Origin: an uncultured Chthoniobacterales bacterium
GTDB lineage: Bacteria; Verrucomicrobiota; Verrucomicrobiia; Chthoniobacterales; UBA10450
DNA: 26,404 nt
Reading direction: 5' to 3'
Assembly (NCBI GenBank): GCA_955652155.1
Contig: CATPAT010000139.1
Location: forward strand, 1-26,404
Shown: piece after piece, positions 15,104-22,958 of the stretch
Layout: every line of letters starts with the position of its first letter
How positions within the stretch are numbered: position 1 is the stretch's first letter
Made by a program: the position numbers and the translations under genes
Notes under the pieces: model-generated
The model's input: only the letters and a program-made list of their open reading frames with translations
The model's database searches: none
What the model was told of the DNA's origin: nothing

Positions 15104-15511
15104 TCAGCCCCAGCGGATAACCGATTCGTCGTTGCGCAACGCGGTGAGCGTCTCCACATCGAGCAGCTCGATGCCGCCGGATTGAAGCAGGGTGGCGAGG
15201 TCGGTCGGAGTGTAGTCGGTCGTGAAAACAAACGAATGCAACCGGGGCATCTCGCCGGCGTCGAGCGCTTGCTGAAATTCCGCGGCTTGCCGTTCTTCTT
15301 GTGCGCCGTTAATTTTCCCGCTCTCAATTCCATCGCGCAGCGTTTGCTCGATCGATGCCAGGATCTGGTCGCGCCGTTTCGCCTCCTGGAGATGCGGCTG
15401 ATAATTGTTCAGCCAGAAAGCGGCATAAACGCCGACGAAAACGAGGAGCAATTCAGCCATCCAACGGCCAAGCCTCCAGAGATACGAAGCCTTTTCGTTC
15501 GTCTCGCTCAT
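15104..15511 (-). CDS. N-terminal part of a frameshifted single-pass membrane protein (DUF6090-like)
   Basis: A 135-residue frame with one N-terminal membrane helix at about residues 18-36 (MAELLLVFVGVYAAFWLNN), then a helical extracytoplasmic part (AKRRDQILASIEQTLRDGIE). The layout (short basic head, helix ending in LNN, then a long amphipathic helix) resembles the small DUF6090-type membrane proteins; that assignment is weak and from memory. The frame ends abruptly at a TGA right after a GGGG run, and the remaining expected sequence continues in another frame (14886-15098). A one-base loss in the homopolymer, either real or a sequencing error, explains this. The gene is divergent from the oxygenase gene at 15594. 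Confidence 0.65.
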   Translation of the reverse strand: MSETNEKASYLWRLGRWMAELLLVFVGVYAAFWLNNYQPHLQEAKRRDQILASIEQTLRDGIESGKINGAQEERQAAEFQQALDAGEMPRLHSFVFTTDYTPTDLATLLQSGGIELLDVETLTALRNDESVIRWG

Positions 15512-15593
15512 GATTCAATTTGGATGGTGCAATCGTCTAACATTATCCGCACGCCGATTCCAGCGACTTGACAGGATTCGTCTATTGGGATGA

Positions 15594-16406
15594 ATGATTG
15601 CCGCTCCAAATAGGGAACCCGTGCAAAATTCGTGGTCGCTTTCAAGCTTAACTGAGTTCGTCGCCGACTCGGTGCGAAACGCGCGTGAGGGCGGCGTTCC
15701 GTTTTATCATTTAGAGTTCGATCGCGTTTTCCCGTCCGACTTTTACGCGGAGATGTTGCGCACGATGCCGGACGAGAACGATTACCGGCCGATGTCGGGC
15801 AAAAGCAAGGTGGGAAGCAGCCGGCCGGATGGAAAACCGACCCGAACCAAGATTGATTTGTTTCCGGAATACATTCGCCATTTGCTGCCGGAAAAATTTG
15901 TAGTTTGGGACGTGGTTGGGCGCGTTCTACGTTCGGACGAAGTAAAAGCCGCGTTAATTCGCCAGCTCGCGCCAGGTTTGAAGCGACGCTTTGGAGAGAA
16001 TTTCGCCAGCGTCGGGATGTACCCGGTGCCAATTCTGACCCGCGACATTCCGGGCTACCGTGTTTTCAAGCACACCGACAGTCTTTGGAAAGGAATCACG
16101 GTTCAGCTTTACCTGCCGTCCGACAATTCCCATACGCATATCGGCACGATTTTTCACGAAGAATTGCCGGACGGGAGCAAACCGAAAAGAACGCAAATGC
16201 CATTCGTGCCAAACACCGGTTATGCCTTTGCCGTCTGGAATGACACCTGGCATTCGGCCAAGCCGGTCGGACCAGAGGTGAAAACGCGCGACAGCATTCT
16301 TCTGACCTATTTCGTGGATCGCGGCATTTGGAGAACTTTGCGGAACCGCGGGCGACGAATCGGCAATTTTTTTCTGAACGAGCTGCGGAGTTTAAAGCGC
16401 AGTTGA
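15594..16406 (+). CDS. 2-oxoglutarate/Fe(II)-dependent oxygenase-like protein
   Basis: A 270-residue soluble protein with the double-stranded beta-helix signature of 2OG-Fe(II) oxygenases. The iron ligands are seen as His160-X-Asp162 (FKHTDS) and His220 (NDTWHSAKP), and Arg232 (TRDSILLTYF) is the probable 2-oxoglutarate contact. Strands in between read ITVQLYLPSDNSHTHIGTIF and PNTGYAFAVWND. The N-terminal half (about residues 30-140) contains FDRVFPSDFYAEMLRTMP, as in oxygenases found in polysaccharide or glycan gene clusters. The substrate is unknown; hydroxylation of a sugar, lipid or protein side chain is possible. The ATG at 15594 gives a sensible start; no Shine-Dalgarno sequence is seen. 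It converges with the GspB-like gene, 110 bases away. Confidence 0.8.
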   Translation: MIAAPNREPVQNSWSLSSLTEFVADSVRNAREGGVPFYHLEFDRVFPSDFYAEMLRTMPDENDYRPMSGKSKVGSSRPDGKPTRTKIDLFPEYIRHLLPEKFVVWDVVGRVLRSDEVKAALIRQLAPGLKRRFGENFASVGMYPVPILTRDIPGYRVFKHTDSLWKGITVQLYLPSDNSHTHIGTIFHEELPDGSKPKRTQMPFVPNTGYAFAVWNDTWHSAKPVGPEVKTRDSILLTYFVDRGIWRTLRNRGRRIGNFFLNELRSLKRS

Positions 16407-16516
16407 GTTACCAGGTCACGCTGGCGTTGCCCGCAGAATCGGTGGTCGCGCTGCGTCCGACGAGCCGTATTGATTGAAAAGACGCGAAACGCGGCGTGGC
16501 GCGCTTGGATCGATAA

Positions 16517-17029
16517 TCAGTTCGTTTTCGGCCGGGGCGGTGACGGGATAGTCAGCTGGGCGCTGAACATTTTCTTTCCGTCAGAGAGATCGATTGAGCC
16601 GTCACCAATTCTAACGACACGCAGAATGAGCGCGACCGACGCGTTTGGCGCCTGCAAAGTAACGCTGTCCCCTTCGGCGACAGTTTTCCCGTTGATGACG
16701 GCCAACCGCGGATGACCAAGCGCAATCGCGCTTACGCGAACCATATCGGCGCTTAGTTGGATGACGATCGGCGCAGGAGGTTCGGCAGAACCGGGTTCGG
16801 CGAGACTATGGGTCCGGGCTTTGATAAAAGTAGGAAAACCAAATCGATCGCCTTCTTTTTGGCCGTGCCGACTGAAAATAATTCCGCCAATCGAAAGAAG
16901 CATCGCTCCCACGATTGCGCCGATAAATACCCAGCGCCCGTTCCCAGACATGACGCCTGCCTCTTTCAAGACAAAGGGCGAATCGGATCCGTCCTCGACA
17001 GAAGGGCTTTCCTGCGCGTCCATCGACAT
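16517..17029 (-). CDS. bitopic membrane protein with GspB/PilP-like C-terminal domain
   Basis: The 170-residue product from the ATG at 17029 (MSMDAQESPS; ATG 17023 is an alternative) has an acidic cytoplasmic head, one membrane helix at about residues 33-52 (WVFIGAIVGAMLLSIGGIIF), a linker rich in Pro and Ala, and a small beta domain at about 98-165: LGHPRLAVINGKTVAEGDSV, then LRVVRIGDGSIDLSDGKKMF. This small beta domain (an ING...GD...V...I.L..G pattern) is like those of type II secretion and type IV pilus accessory proteins GspB, GspC and PilP. A role in secretion or pilus assembly is a structural guess, as no other such gene is present. The frame is open upstream to 17323, but that part runs into the divergent ccsA region. 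The 110 bases downstream show no gene. Confidence 0.65.
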   Translation of the reverse strand: MSMDAQESPSVEDGSDSPFVLKEAGVMSGNGRWVFIGAIVGAMLLSIGGIIFSRHGQKEGDRFGFPTFIKARTHSLAEPGSAEPPAPIVIQLSADMVRVSAIALGHPRLAVINGKTVAEGDSVTLQAPNASVALILRVVRIGDGSIDLSDGKKMFSAQLTIPSPPRPKTN

Positions 17030-17176
17030 GATCAAGCGCTCAGGCGGAATCCGGTTCGGCACCAGCTGCATACGATGAGTAACAGCATCGCACGGGCCAC
17101 GACTCATTCGGACCGCCGGTTTCGAGCGATTCACCTCGCTTGTCGGTTGCGTCGGCCTCGGATAAACTGCTCGAGC

Positions 17177-18898
17177 GTGAGACATCTCCACCTCGCCTTG
17201 ATGGCGGCATCTCTGGTTGCGATCACGCATTTCGACGCAATGGCTCAAGAGCGAAACTCGCCGCCGCCGGCCGCAGACACGAGCGGGCTTGATTTCCATC
17301 AGTTCGGGTTGCTCGCGGTCCAAGACGGTGGACGGCGCAAACCGATCGACACCTTTTCGCGTGAGACACTGATTCGAATCACCGGAAGATCGACATATGT
17401 CGGCAAAGCTGGACGCAAATGGCAGGCGAACGATTTCGTTTTGTCCGGCTCATTGGAAACGCACGATTGGCGGACGGAGCCGATGGTGCTGGTCTCGTTA
17501 GGCCAACTTAAGGAAAAGCTCGGCCTCGATAAGACGGAGCGCCGTTTTTCGTTTGAACAATTGGTTGGGTCAACGGAATTGCAGCGGCTCACAAACGAAG
17601 CCCACGCCTTGAAGCGCGCTGAGAAAACGCTCGATCGTGTGCAACAGGAGGCGCTGGCAGTAAGCGATCGGCTCGCCCTTTTGGCGAACGTGATGAATGG
17701 AACCGCGCTTCTGATTGTTCCCGCATCGAAGAGCGAAACCGACCCTTGGGTCGTTCCCCCAGAGTTTTCCCGGTACTACAGCGAAACGCAGTTCGCGCCG
17801 GTCCAGATCGAACTGCAAACAATGGCCACGAGTTATGTGCAGGCTGATGGCTTCAATTTCAGTCGCGCCGCCAGCCGGCTTCGTGAAAGTTTGCGTGCCC
17901 TCAGTCCTTCCGTTTATCCGCAAGAGCGACAACTGCGGCTGGAATATTTTTACAATCATTTCGAAGCGTTCTATCGCGCGATTTGGTTCTACGGGCTGGC
18001 GTTTCTGATTCTGCTGGTCGCGCACGCGCGTGGCGGCGGCCGTTTGCTTCGAACCGTCGGCGTAGCGGTTGCAACCCTCGCCATCGCTTTTCACGCCAGC
18101 GGAATCGTGATGCGCTGTTTCATCGCGGGGCGGCCGCCAGTGACGAACATGTACGAATCGGTCATCTGGGTTTCGTTCGCTGCGTCAGCGTTCGCAATGA
18201 TCTTTTACGCTCGTTACCGAACTCTGATCTATCTGATCGCTGCGTTACCGGCGACATTCCTTGCGTTGTTACTTGTCCATCAGATGCCGATCGCGATGCC
18301 CGCGAGCATCGATCCTCTCGTGCCTGTGTTACGTGATAATTTCTGGCTCACCATTCACGTGTTGACGATCACGTTGAGCTACGCCGCGTTCTTGCTCGCA
18401 TGGGCGTTCGGCAACTTAATGTTCGTTCTCTATACTGTTCAACCCGCGCGGACGCGTGAAAACGCCGCCTTACATTTCTGGCTGTACCGCATCATGCAGC
18501 TTGGCGTTCTTTTGTTGGCAGCTGGGACAATCCTTGGAGGTGTGTGGGCGAACTATTCCTGGGGCCGGTTTTGGGGCTGGGACCCGAAAGAGACCTGGGC
18601 GTTGATCGCACTGCTTTGTTATCTGACCGCGCTGCATGGTCGATTAGCCGGTTGGTGGACCGAATTTGGTCTAGTGGTGGCGAGCGTGATCTGCTTTCTG
18701 GCGGTGTTGATGGCCTGGTACGGCGTCAACTTTGTCCTCGGCAAAGGTTTGCATTCGTACGGATTCGGGATCGGCGGCGAGACCTATGTCGCGATTGGCG
18801 TGGTTCTCGATCTCCTGTTCGTGGCATTCGCGGTCTGGCGCTACCGATCAAGTAAACGCATCCCCTCCAGCACGCCGGCGGAAGCGGTGGCCGTCTAA
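17177..18898 (+). CDS. ccsA: cytochrome c biogenesis protein CcsA/ResC with N-terminal periplasmic extension
   Basis: This is the haem-handling subunit of system II cytochrome c maturation, an integral membrane partner of ResB. The haem-binding WWD-type motif is at residues 466-469 (GRFWGWDPKETWALIALL), followed by LTALHGRLAGWW. About eight membrane helices fill residues 265-560. The N-terminal 260 residues are extracytoplasmic and follow a signal-like helix (VRHLHLALMAASLVAITHFDAMAQ), an extension present in some CcsA proteins. The start is placed at GTG 17177 because the signal segment follows directly; ATG 17201 is an alternative, and the frame further upstream (to 16757) overlaps the opposite-strand gene and is not coding. 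It is separated from resB by about 10 kb, and divergent from the GspB-like gene by 147 bases. Confidence 0.93.
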   Translation: MRHLHLALMAASLVAITHFDAMAQERNSPPPAADTSGLDFHQFGLLAVQDGGRRKPIDTFSRETLIRITGRSTYVGKAGRKWQANDFVLSGSLETHDWRTEPMVLVSLGQLKEKLGLDKTERRFSFEQLVGSTELQRLTNEAHALKRAEKTLDRVQQEALAVSDRLALLANVMNGTALLIVPASKSETDPWVVPPEFSRYYSETQFAPVQIELQTMATSYVQADGFNFSRAASRLRESLRALSPSVYPQERQLRLEYFYNHFEAFYRAIWFYGLAFLILLVAHARGGGRLLRTVGVAVATLAIAFHASGIVMRCFIAGRPPVTNMYESVIWVSFAASAFAMIFYARYRTLIYLIAALPATFLALLLVHQMPIAMPASIDPLVPVLRDNFWLTIHVLTITLSYAAFLLAWAFGNLMFVLYTVQPARTRENAALHFWLYRIMQLGVLLLAAGTILGGVWANYSWGRFWGWDPKETWALIALLCYLTALHGRLAGWWTEFGLVVASVICFLAVLMAWYGVNFVLGKGLHSYGFGIGGETYVAIGVVLDLLFVAFAVWRYRSSKRIPSSTPAEAVAV

Positions 18899-18904
18899 TC
18901 TGAC

Positions 18905-19483
18905 TTATTTCCGGGGCAAACGCGCTTCGCAGATCTCGCAAAGCACGTGAAGAATAAACTTGTGCGCTTCCTGAATTCGAGCGGTCGAATCGCTTTTCAC
19001 AATAAGATCGACATCGGCCAAGCCAGCCGCGGCTCCGCCGTCGCGGCCGAGGAGCGCGATTGTTTTTAATTTTCGATCGCGCCCTTCTTTGATCGCACGC
19101 CGGACATTTTTCGATTTGCCGCTGGTGCTGATGGTAATCAGGACGTCACCGGAATTTCCGAACGCGCACACTTGGCGCGCGAAAACTTCTTCGAAGCCGT
19201 AATCGTTTCCAATCGCAGTGACCAAACTTCCGCCCTGCGAAAGATTCATCGCCGGATACGGCCGGCGATCTTCCACAAAGCGACACGCCAGCTCGGTGCA
19301 AAAATCGGCCGCGTCCGCGGCGCTGCCGCCGTTGCCGCAAGCCAGCACCTTTTTGCCATTCGTTAGGCAATCGACGATTAAGTCGGCTGCTTTCGCGATT
19401 TGCGATTCAAGATCGACGATCGATTGCAGTGTTGTCGTCGCCGCACCGATTGCGCTCTTTAGAATTTCAGATGAGCTGCGCAT
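18905..19483 (-). CDS. gmhA: phosphoheptose (sedoheptulose 7-phosphate) isomerase, SIS domain
   Basis: GmhA is a cytoplasmic isomerase that converts sedoheptulose 7-phosphate to D-glycero-D-manno-heptose 7-phosphate, the first step towards the ADP-heptose of lipopolysaccharide core. At 192 aa it has the usual length and motifs: VLACGNGGSAADAADFCTEL (about residues 47-66), SLVTAIGNDYGFEEVFARQV, LITISTSGKSKNV (phosphate-binding SIS loop), IALLGRDGG, and SDSTARIQEAHKFILHVLCE with the catalytic His/Glu region. DiaA, a related SIS protein of replication control, is a less likely alternative. The ATG at 19483 starts 13 bases after the 3' end of tRNA-Val on the same strand, so both may be made from one transcript. 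It converges with ccsA, with a gap of 6 bases. Confidence 0.9.
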   Translation of the reverse strand: MRSSSEILKSAIGAATTTLQSIVDLESQIAKAADLIVDCLTNGKKVLACGNGGSAADAADFCTELACRFVEDRRPYPAMNLSQGGSLVTAIGNDYGFEEVFARQVCAFGNSGDVLITISTSGKSKNVRRAIKEGRDRKLKTIALLGRDGGAAAGLADVDLIVKSDSTARIQEAHKFILHVLCEICEARLPRK

Positions 19484-19496
19484 GGCGAAGGAAAAA

Positions 19497-19571
<75 letters not shown>

Positions 19572-19614
19572 ATTTCAAGCGGAGTGATAAGTGATCAGTG
19601 ACGAGTGGCCGGTC

Positions 19615-19654
19615 AAGAGCAAGATGTCCCATCTTGCCGGAGCGGGTGGCTCTT
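19615..19654. terminator. nested hairpin after the receiver gene (candidate terminator or REP-type element)
   Basis: GCAAGATG (19619-19626) and CATCTTGC (19630-19637) are exact reverse complements with a three-base loop, inside an outer pair AAGAGC (19615-19620) and GCTCTT (19649-19654) that touches the stop codon of the helix-turn-helix/receiver gene. There is no T run on either side, so a Rho-independent terminator is not proven. It may protect or end the mRNA. Confidence 0.4.
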
Positions 19655-20204
19655 ACGCGGCGAGCTTGACCGCTTCTTTGTGGCCGAGAATGCGAACTGT
19701 CTCTTTCAATTGCTCGACCTTGAGCGGCTTTTTCAAAACCGTGATCGGCCCTTTCGTCAAAATTCGGTCGAGCATCGCGCTGTCCGGATAACCGGTGATG
19801 ATGATAATCGGACAGCCGGGCTGGTCTTGCTTGATCGCATCGTAAACGTCGTCGGCCGGACCGTCCGGCAATTTTAAATCGAGAAACACGAGATCGAATT
19901 TTTGTTTTTCGAGCGCAGCCAAGGCTTCTTTCACCGTGCCAACAACGACGCGGCTGAAACCGATTTTCCGGAGGAAGAGCTTGAAAAGGTTTTGCAAGCT
20001 TTCGTCGTCGTCGACCACAAGGACGGTGGGTTGGCCGGATTTGTCTTCCTTAAGAATGTCTTTATCAAGGGAGGATTTTTTGATCCGCCAGCGACCGCCG
20101 ATTTGGATAGCGGGAAGCTGGCCGCGCTGGACGAGGTAATAAACGGTCGGCAACGGGATACGGAGATATTTGGCCGTTTCCTTAACCGTTAGGAGGTTAT
20201 GCAT
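19653..20204 (-). CDS. response regulator with N-terminal excisionase-type HTH and C-terminal receiver domain
   Basis: A 183-residue cytoplasmic protein. Residues 1-50 are an excisionase/MerR-type helix-turn-helix (LLTVKETAKYLRIPLPTVYYLVQRGQLPAIQIGGRWRI, the HTH_17 pattern). Residues 60-178 are a CheY-type receiver: acidic cluster Asp65-67 (VLVVDDDES), phosphoacceptor Asp109 (LVFLDLKLPDG), Thr137 (IIITGYP) and Lys159 (VLKKPL). The order, DNA-binding domain first and receiver last, is the reverse of most response regulators. No sensor kinase gene adjoins, so the signal is unknown; the protein probably works with a distant kinase. It has its own upstream region containing a promoter-like pair (20260-20285). 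Confidence 0.88.
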   Translation of the reverse strand: MHNLLTVKETAKYLRIPLPTVYYLVQRGQLPAIQIGGRWRIKKSSLDKDILKEDKSGQPTVLVVDDDESLQNLFKLFLRKIGFSRVVVGTVKEALAALEKQKFDLVFLDLKLPDGPADDVYDAIKQDQPGCPIIIITGYPDSAMLDRILTKGPITVLKKPLKVEQLKETVRILGHKEAVKLAA

Positions 20205-20259
20205 GTGGGGAAATCACCAATTCGCGGGAAAATGGGCAAGACATTTCGCTTAGCTGAGC

Positions 20260-20285
20260 ATTATAAATTCTAGAATCGATGTCAA
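20260..20285 (-). promoter_or_regulatory. promoter-like -35/-10 pair for the HTH-receiver gene
   Basis: On the minus strand TTGACA (20285-20280) and TATAAT (20265-20260) both match the sigma-70 consensus exactly, and transcription would start about 50 bases before the ATG at 20204. The spacer is only 14 bases, shorter than the usual 17, so activity may need an activator, or one of the two hexamers is a chance match. Confidence 0.35.
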
Positions 20286-20370
20286 TCCTTTCTTTGGGCG
20301 GGGAGGAGCCTAACGATTCGCTAACCGGATGCCCGAGGGCACTCGCGACTGGACAATGCTGGGCTAGAGG

Positions 20371-21006
20371 GTGACTATTCGCTTTTCGATGAGCGCCCTT
20401 TTCTTCAAACGATTCCTGAAGCGCCCGTTCCAAATTGCGTCGATTATACCCAGTTCCAAGGCGTTGGTCGAACGGGTGGCGGATAAAATCGATTTTGACC
20501 AGGCGCGCGTGATCGCGGAGTACGGTCCCGGCGAAGGGGTGCATTCGCGCGAGATCGCGCGCCGGATGCGACCGGATTGTCAATTGCTTCTCTTTGAGCT
20601 CGACGCTGCTTTCTCGCGCGATTTACAGCGTCAATTTAGAGGGGATCCGCGGGTGCATGTGATCAACGACAACGCTGCGCACCTGCCGTTGGAATTACGC
20701 CGACGCGGCATCGACGCGTGCGACTATATCGTTTCCGGCATCCCGTTTAGCATTCTGCAGATCGACAAGAAGCGGGCTTTGCTCCAACAAACCCATGACG
20801 CGCTCGCAGCTGGCGGTCGGTTTATCATTTATCAAGTCACGAACGAGCTGAAGCAGCACGCTAAAATTTTCGACCGTGCCGAATCCCAATATTTCCTGCA
20901 AAACATTCCGCCGATGTTCATCACGGTTTTTGAGAAATCGAACGGCCGCAACGGCGAATCGCATTTATCCCTTCAGGAAAGTCGAGCTTCCGCAAATAAC
21001 GCATGA
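20371..21006 (+). CDS. class I SAM-dependent methyltransferase, phospholipid N-methyltransferase-like
   Basis: A 211-residue (205 from ATG 20389) SAM methyltransferase. The N-terminus FLKRPFQIASIIPSSKALVERV is typical of the PmtA/KsgA-like group, followed by the SAM-binding loop AEYGPGEGVHSREI (about residues 48-62), the acidic strand end LLFELDAAF, DNAAHLP, and the active-site region DYIVSGIPFS. Proteins of this type methylate phosphatidylethanolamine; an rRNA dimethyladenosine activity is less likely because the NPPY-type motif is SGIPFS here. Start choice: GTG 20371 or ATG 20389 (MSALFFKRF), the latter fitting the family better. Its stop overlaps the fumC start (ATGA), which links the two genes in translation. 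Confidence 0.82.
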   Translation: MTIRFSMSALFFKRFLKRPFQIASIIPSSKALVERVADKIDFDQARVIAEYGPGEGVHSREIARRMRPDCQLLLFELDAAFSRDLQRQFRGDPRVHVINDNAAHLPLELRRRGIDACDYIVSGIPFSILQIDKKRALLQQTHDALAAGGRFIIYQVTNELKQHAKIFDRAESQYFLQNIPPMFITVFEKSNGRNGESHLSLQESRASANNA

Positions 21007-22418
21007 CCGGCGGCCGGAAGCGGATGGAAAAGGATTCAATGGGAGAAATGTCGCTCCCCGAATCCGCTCTCTATGGCGCTTCCACCCAGCGCGCTCTCCT
21101 GAATTTTCCGGTGAGCGGTTACCGTTTCTCCCGCCCGTTCATTCGTGCGCTCGGCTTGATTAAGTGGGCCGCGGCCCAGGCTAATCACGATCTCGGTTTA
21201 CTCGACGCCGAGCGCGCCGCCTTGATCGTGCAAGCAGCCGAAGAAGTGATCGAGGGCAAATTGGACGACCATTTTCCGCTCGACATATTCCAGACCGGTT
21301 CGGGCACGAGCACCAACACGAACGGAAACGAAGTGATCGCCAACCGTTGCGCGCAATTGGCCGGCAAAAAGATCGGCTCGCGCGAGCTGGTGCATCCGAA
21401 TGATCACGTCAACATGGGTCAGTCGAGCAACGACGTTATCCCATCGGCGATTCACATCAGCGCCGCCGAACAGTTGAAAAATCATTTGGTGCCGGCGCTC
21501 GGAAAACTGCAGGGCGCACTCGACGCGAAAACAAAAGAGTTTTGGGACATTATCAAAATTGGTCGAACGCATTTGATGGATGCGACCCCGGTGCGACTCG
21601 GCCAGGAATTTTCGGGTTACGCGCAGCAAATCGCCTACGGAAAGCAGCGAACGGAAAAATCGATCGACGTTCTGCGTGAGCTTGCGCTTGGTGGCACCGC
21701 GGTTGGAACCGGTTTGAACCGCCACGTCGATCTTCCAGGCAAAATGCTGCGGCACATTGAACAGCGGACTGGGATCGCGTTTTACGAAGCGAAAAATCAT
21801 TTCGAAGCGCAGAGCGGCAAAGACGCAGTCGTGGAAGCAAGCGGCCAGCTCAAGACCATTGCAGTTAGTTTATTTAAGATCGCGAACGACATTCGCCTGT
21901 TAGGCAGTGGCCCGCGTTGCGGCATTGGCGAGATTCAATTGCCAGCCACCCAACCGGGCAGCTCGATCATGCCCGGCAAAGTGAATCCAGTGATGTGCGA
22001 ATCGATGATGATGGTTTGCGCTCAAGTCTTCGGCAACGACGCCGCCATTACCTGGGCGGGCGCGAATGGAAATTTTGAGCTCAACGTGATGATGCCGGTA
22101 ATGGCGCATGACCTTCTCGAATCAACCCGGCTGCTTGCCAATGTGGTCGATGTCTTCTGTGAAAAATGCGTGACTGGGATCACGGCGAACAAAGCCCGTT
22201 GCGAAGAATTGGTCGAGCTTTCCATGGCGATGGTGACGAGTCTTGCGCCCAAGATCGGTTACGACCGCGCGGCCGAGCTCGCCAAAGAAAGCGTGCGAAC
22301 CGGCAAGACTGTTCGCGAACTTTGCCGGGAGAAAAAAATCTTGCCGGAAAAAGAACTCTCGCGCGCGCTTGATCCCGTTTCGATGACTGAACCCGGCGGC
22401 ACTGGTTCGGGCGGCTAG
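21003..22418 (+). CDS. fumC: class II fumarate hydratase
   Basis: FumC interconverts fumarate and L-malate in the citric acid cycle as an iron-independent cytoplasmic homotetramer. The 471-residue length is normal. Motifs: DSMGEMSLPESALYGASTQRA, the substrate loop FQTGSGTSTNTNGNEVIANR (about residues 96-115), HPNDHVNMGQSSND, IGRTHLMDATPVRLGQEF and the signature GSSIMPGKVNPV (about 317-328). Aspartase shares these motifs, but the N-terminal and GSGTSTNMN-type features favour fumarase. The first ATG overlaps the methyltransferase stop; ATG 21024 (MEKDSMGEM) is a possible internal start that would match typical FumC N-termini. The exported protein at 22421 follows after two bases. Confidence 0.95.
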   Translation: MTGGRKRMEKDSMGEMSLPESALYGASTQRALLNFPVSGYRFSRPFIRALGLIKWAAAQANHDLGLLDAERAALIVQAAEEVIEGKLDDHFPLDIFQTGSGTSTNTNGNEVIANRCAQLAGKKIGSRELVHPNDHVNMGQSSNDVIPSAIHISAAEQLKNHLVPALGKLQGALDAKTKEFWDIIKIGRTHLMDATPVRLGQEFSGYAQQIAYGKQRTEKSIDVLRELALGGTAVGTGLNRHVDLPGKMLRHIEQRTGIAFYEAKNHFEAQSGKDAVVEASGQLKTIAVSLFKIANDIRLLGSGPRCGIGEIQLPATQPGSSIMPGKVNPVMCESMMMVCAQVFGNDAAITWAGANGNFELNVMMPVMAHDLLESTRLLANVVDVFCEKCVTGITANKARCEELVELSMAMVTSLAPKIGYDRAAELAKESVRTGKTVRELCREKKILPEKELSRALDPVSMTEPGGTGSGG

Positions 22419-22420
22419 AG

Positions 22421-22927
22421 ATGTCGATCCAACGATTGATCGGGGCACTGTTTCTGGCGATCGGCCTAACGAATATGGTGATAGCCGCGGATTCGCGACC
22501 CGACGTAGCTCAGATCATTAACAAAACGGAAGCGTCCGCCATTTTGGGCGAACCGGTAAAAGATCCAAGCCAGCGGAGCGGCGACGGGACGGACGGTTAT
22601 TATTCCAAATGCAATTATTACAGCGTTCGGCGCGGCAAATCGTTGATCATTCGCCTGCAGGTGCCGGGACCGAACGCGATCGGTCCGCAAAAAGAACTTG
22701 AGCTGTTGGTGGCAGCGAACGGCACGATGGAAAAAGTTTCCGATGTTGGCGACGCCGCCCAAATGTTTACCGGCGGCGCGGAAAGCGGGTTCGCTTCGAG
22801 AATGCTGATGCTCTACGTCGCCAAAGGCAACACGTTCCTCACCGTCGGTCTCGCCGGTTTTGGAGACGACGCGGTGGCGCTGGAAAAGGCAAAGACCGTC
22901 GCGCAGAAATTGCTCGAGCATCTTTGA
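22421..22927 (+). CDS. small exported protein of unknown function
   Basis: The 168-residue product has a signal peptide (MSIQRLIGALFLAIGLTNMVIA, cleavage near residue 22-23) and no membrane segment after it. The mature part begins INKTEASAILGEPVKDP and continues with a probable alpha/beta fold: YYSKCNYYSV, SLIIRLQVPG, VSDVGDAAQMF, LMLYVAKGNTFLTVGLAG, then a helix to the C-terminus. The pattern (helix TEASAILG..., single Cys in CNY, VGDAA and KGNTFLTV) resembles small secreted or lipoprotein-like proteins of the DUF3558 kind, but I cannot confirm the family. It follows fumC by two bases and so is probably in the same operon. Periplasmic location is inferred from the signal sequence. Confidence 0.75.
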   Translation: MSIQRLIGALFLAIGLTNMVIAADSRPDVAQIINKTEASAILGEPVKDPSQRSGDGTDGYYSKCNYYSVRRGKSLIIRLQVPGPNAIGPQKELELLVAANGTMEKVSDVGDAAQMFTGGAESGFASRMLMLYVAKGNTFLTVGLAGFGDDAVALEKAKTVAQKLLEHL

Positions 22928-22958
22928 CCGCAGCCAACGGCGAGCTTAGATCGACAAT

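Noticed and set aside
15568..15573. TTGACA upstream of the oxygenase gene
   Set aside because: It lies only 20 bases before the ATG with no -10 hexamer at a workable distance.
16757..17176. Upstream extension of the ccsA frame (140 codons)
   Set aside because: It overlaps the opposite-strand GspB-like gene, which has the better protein features, and the ccsA signal segment starts at 17177.
17386..17396. AAGATCGACAT inside ccsA (and similar in-gene copies at 4315 and 19004)
   Set aside because: Counted in the motif total, but not listed as separate elements because the codons fit the encoded proteins, for example DVDL in GmhA.
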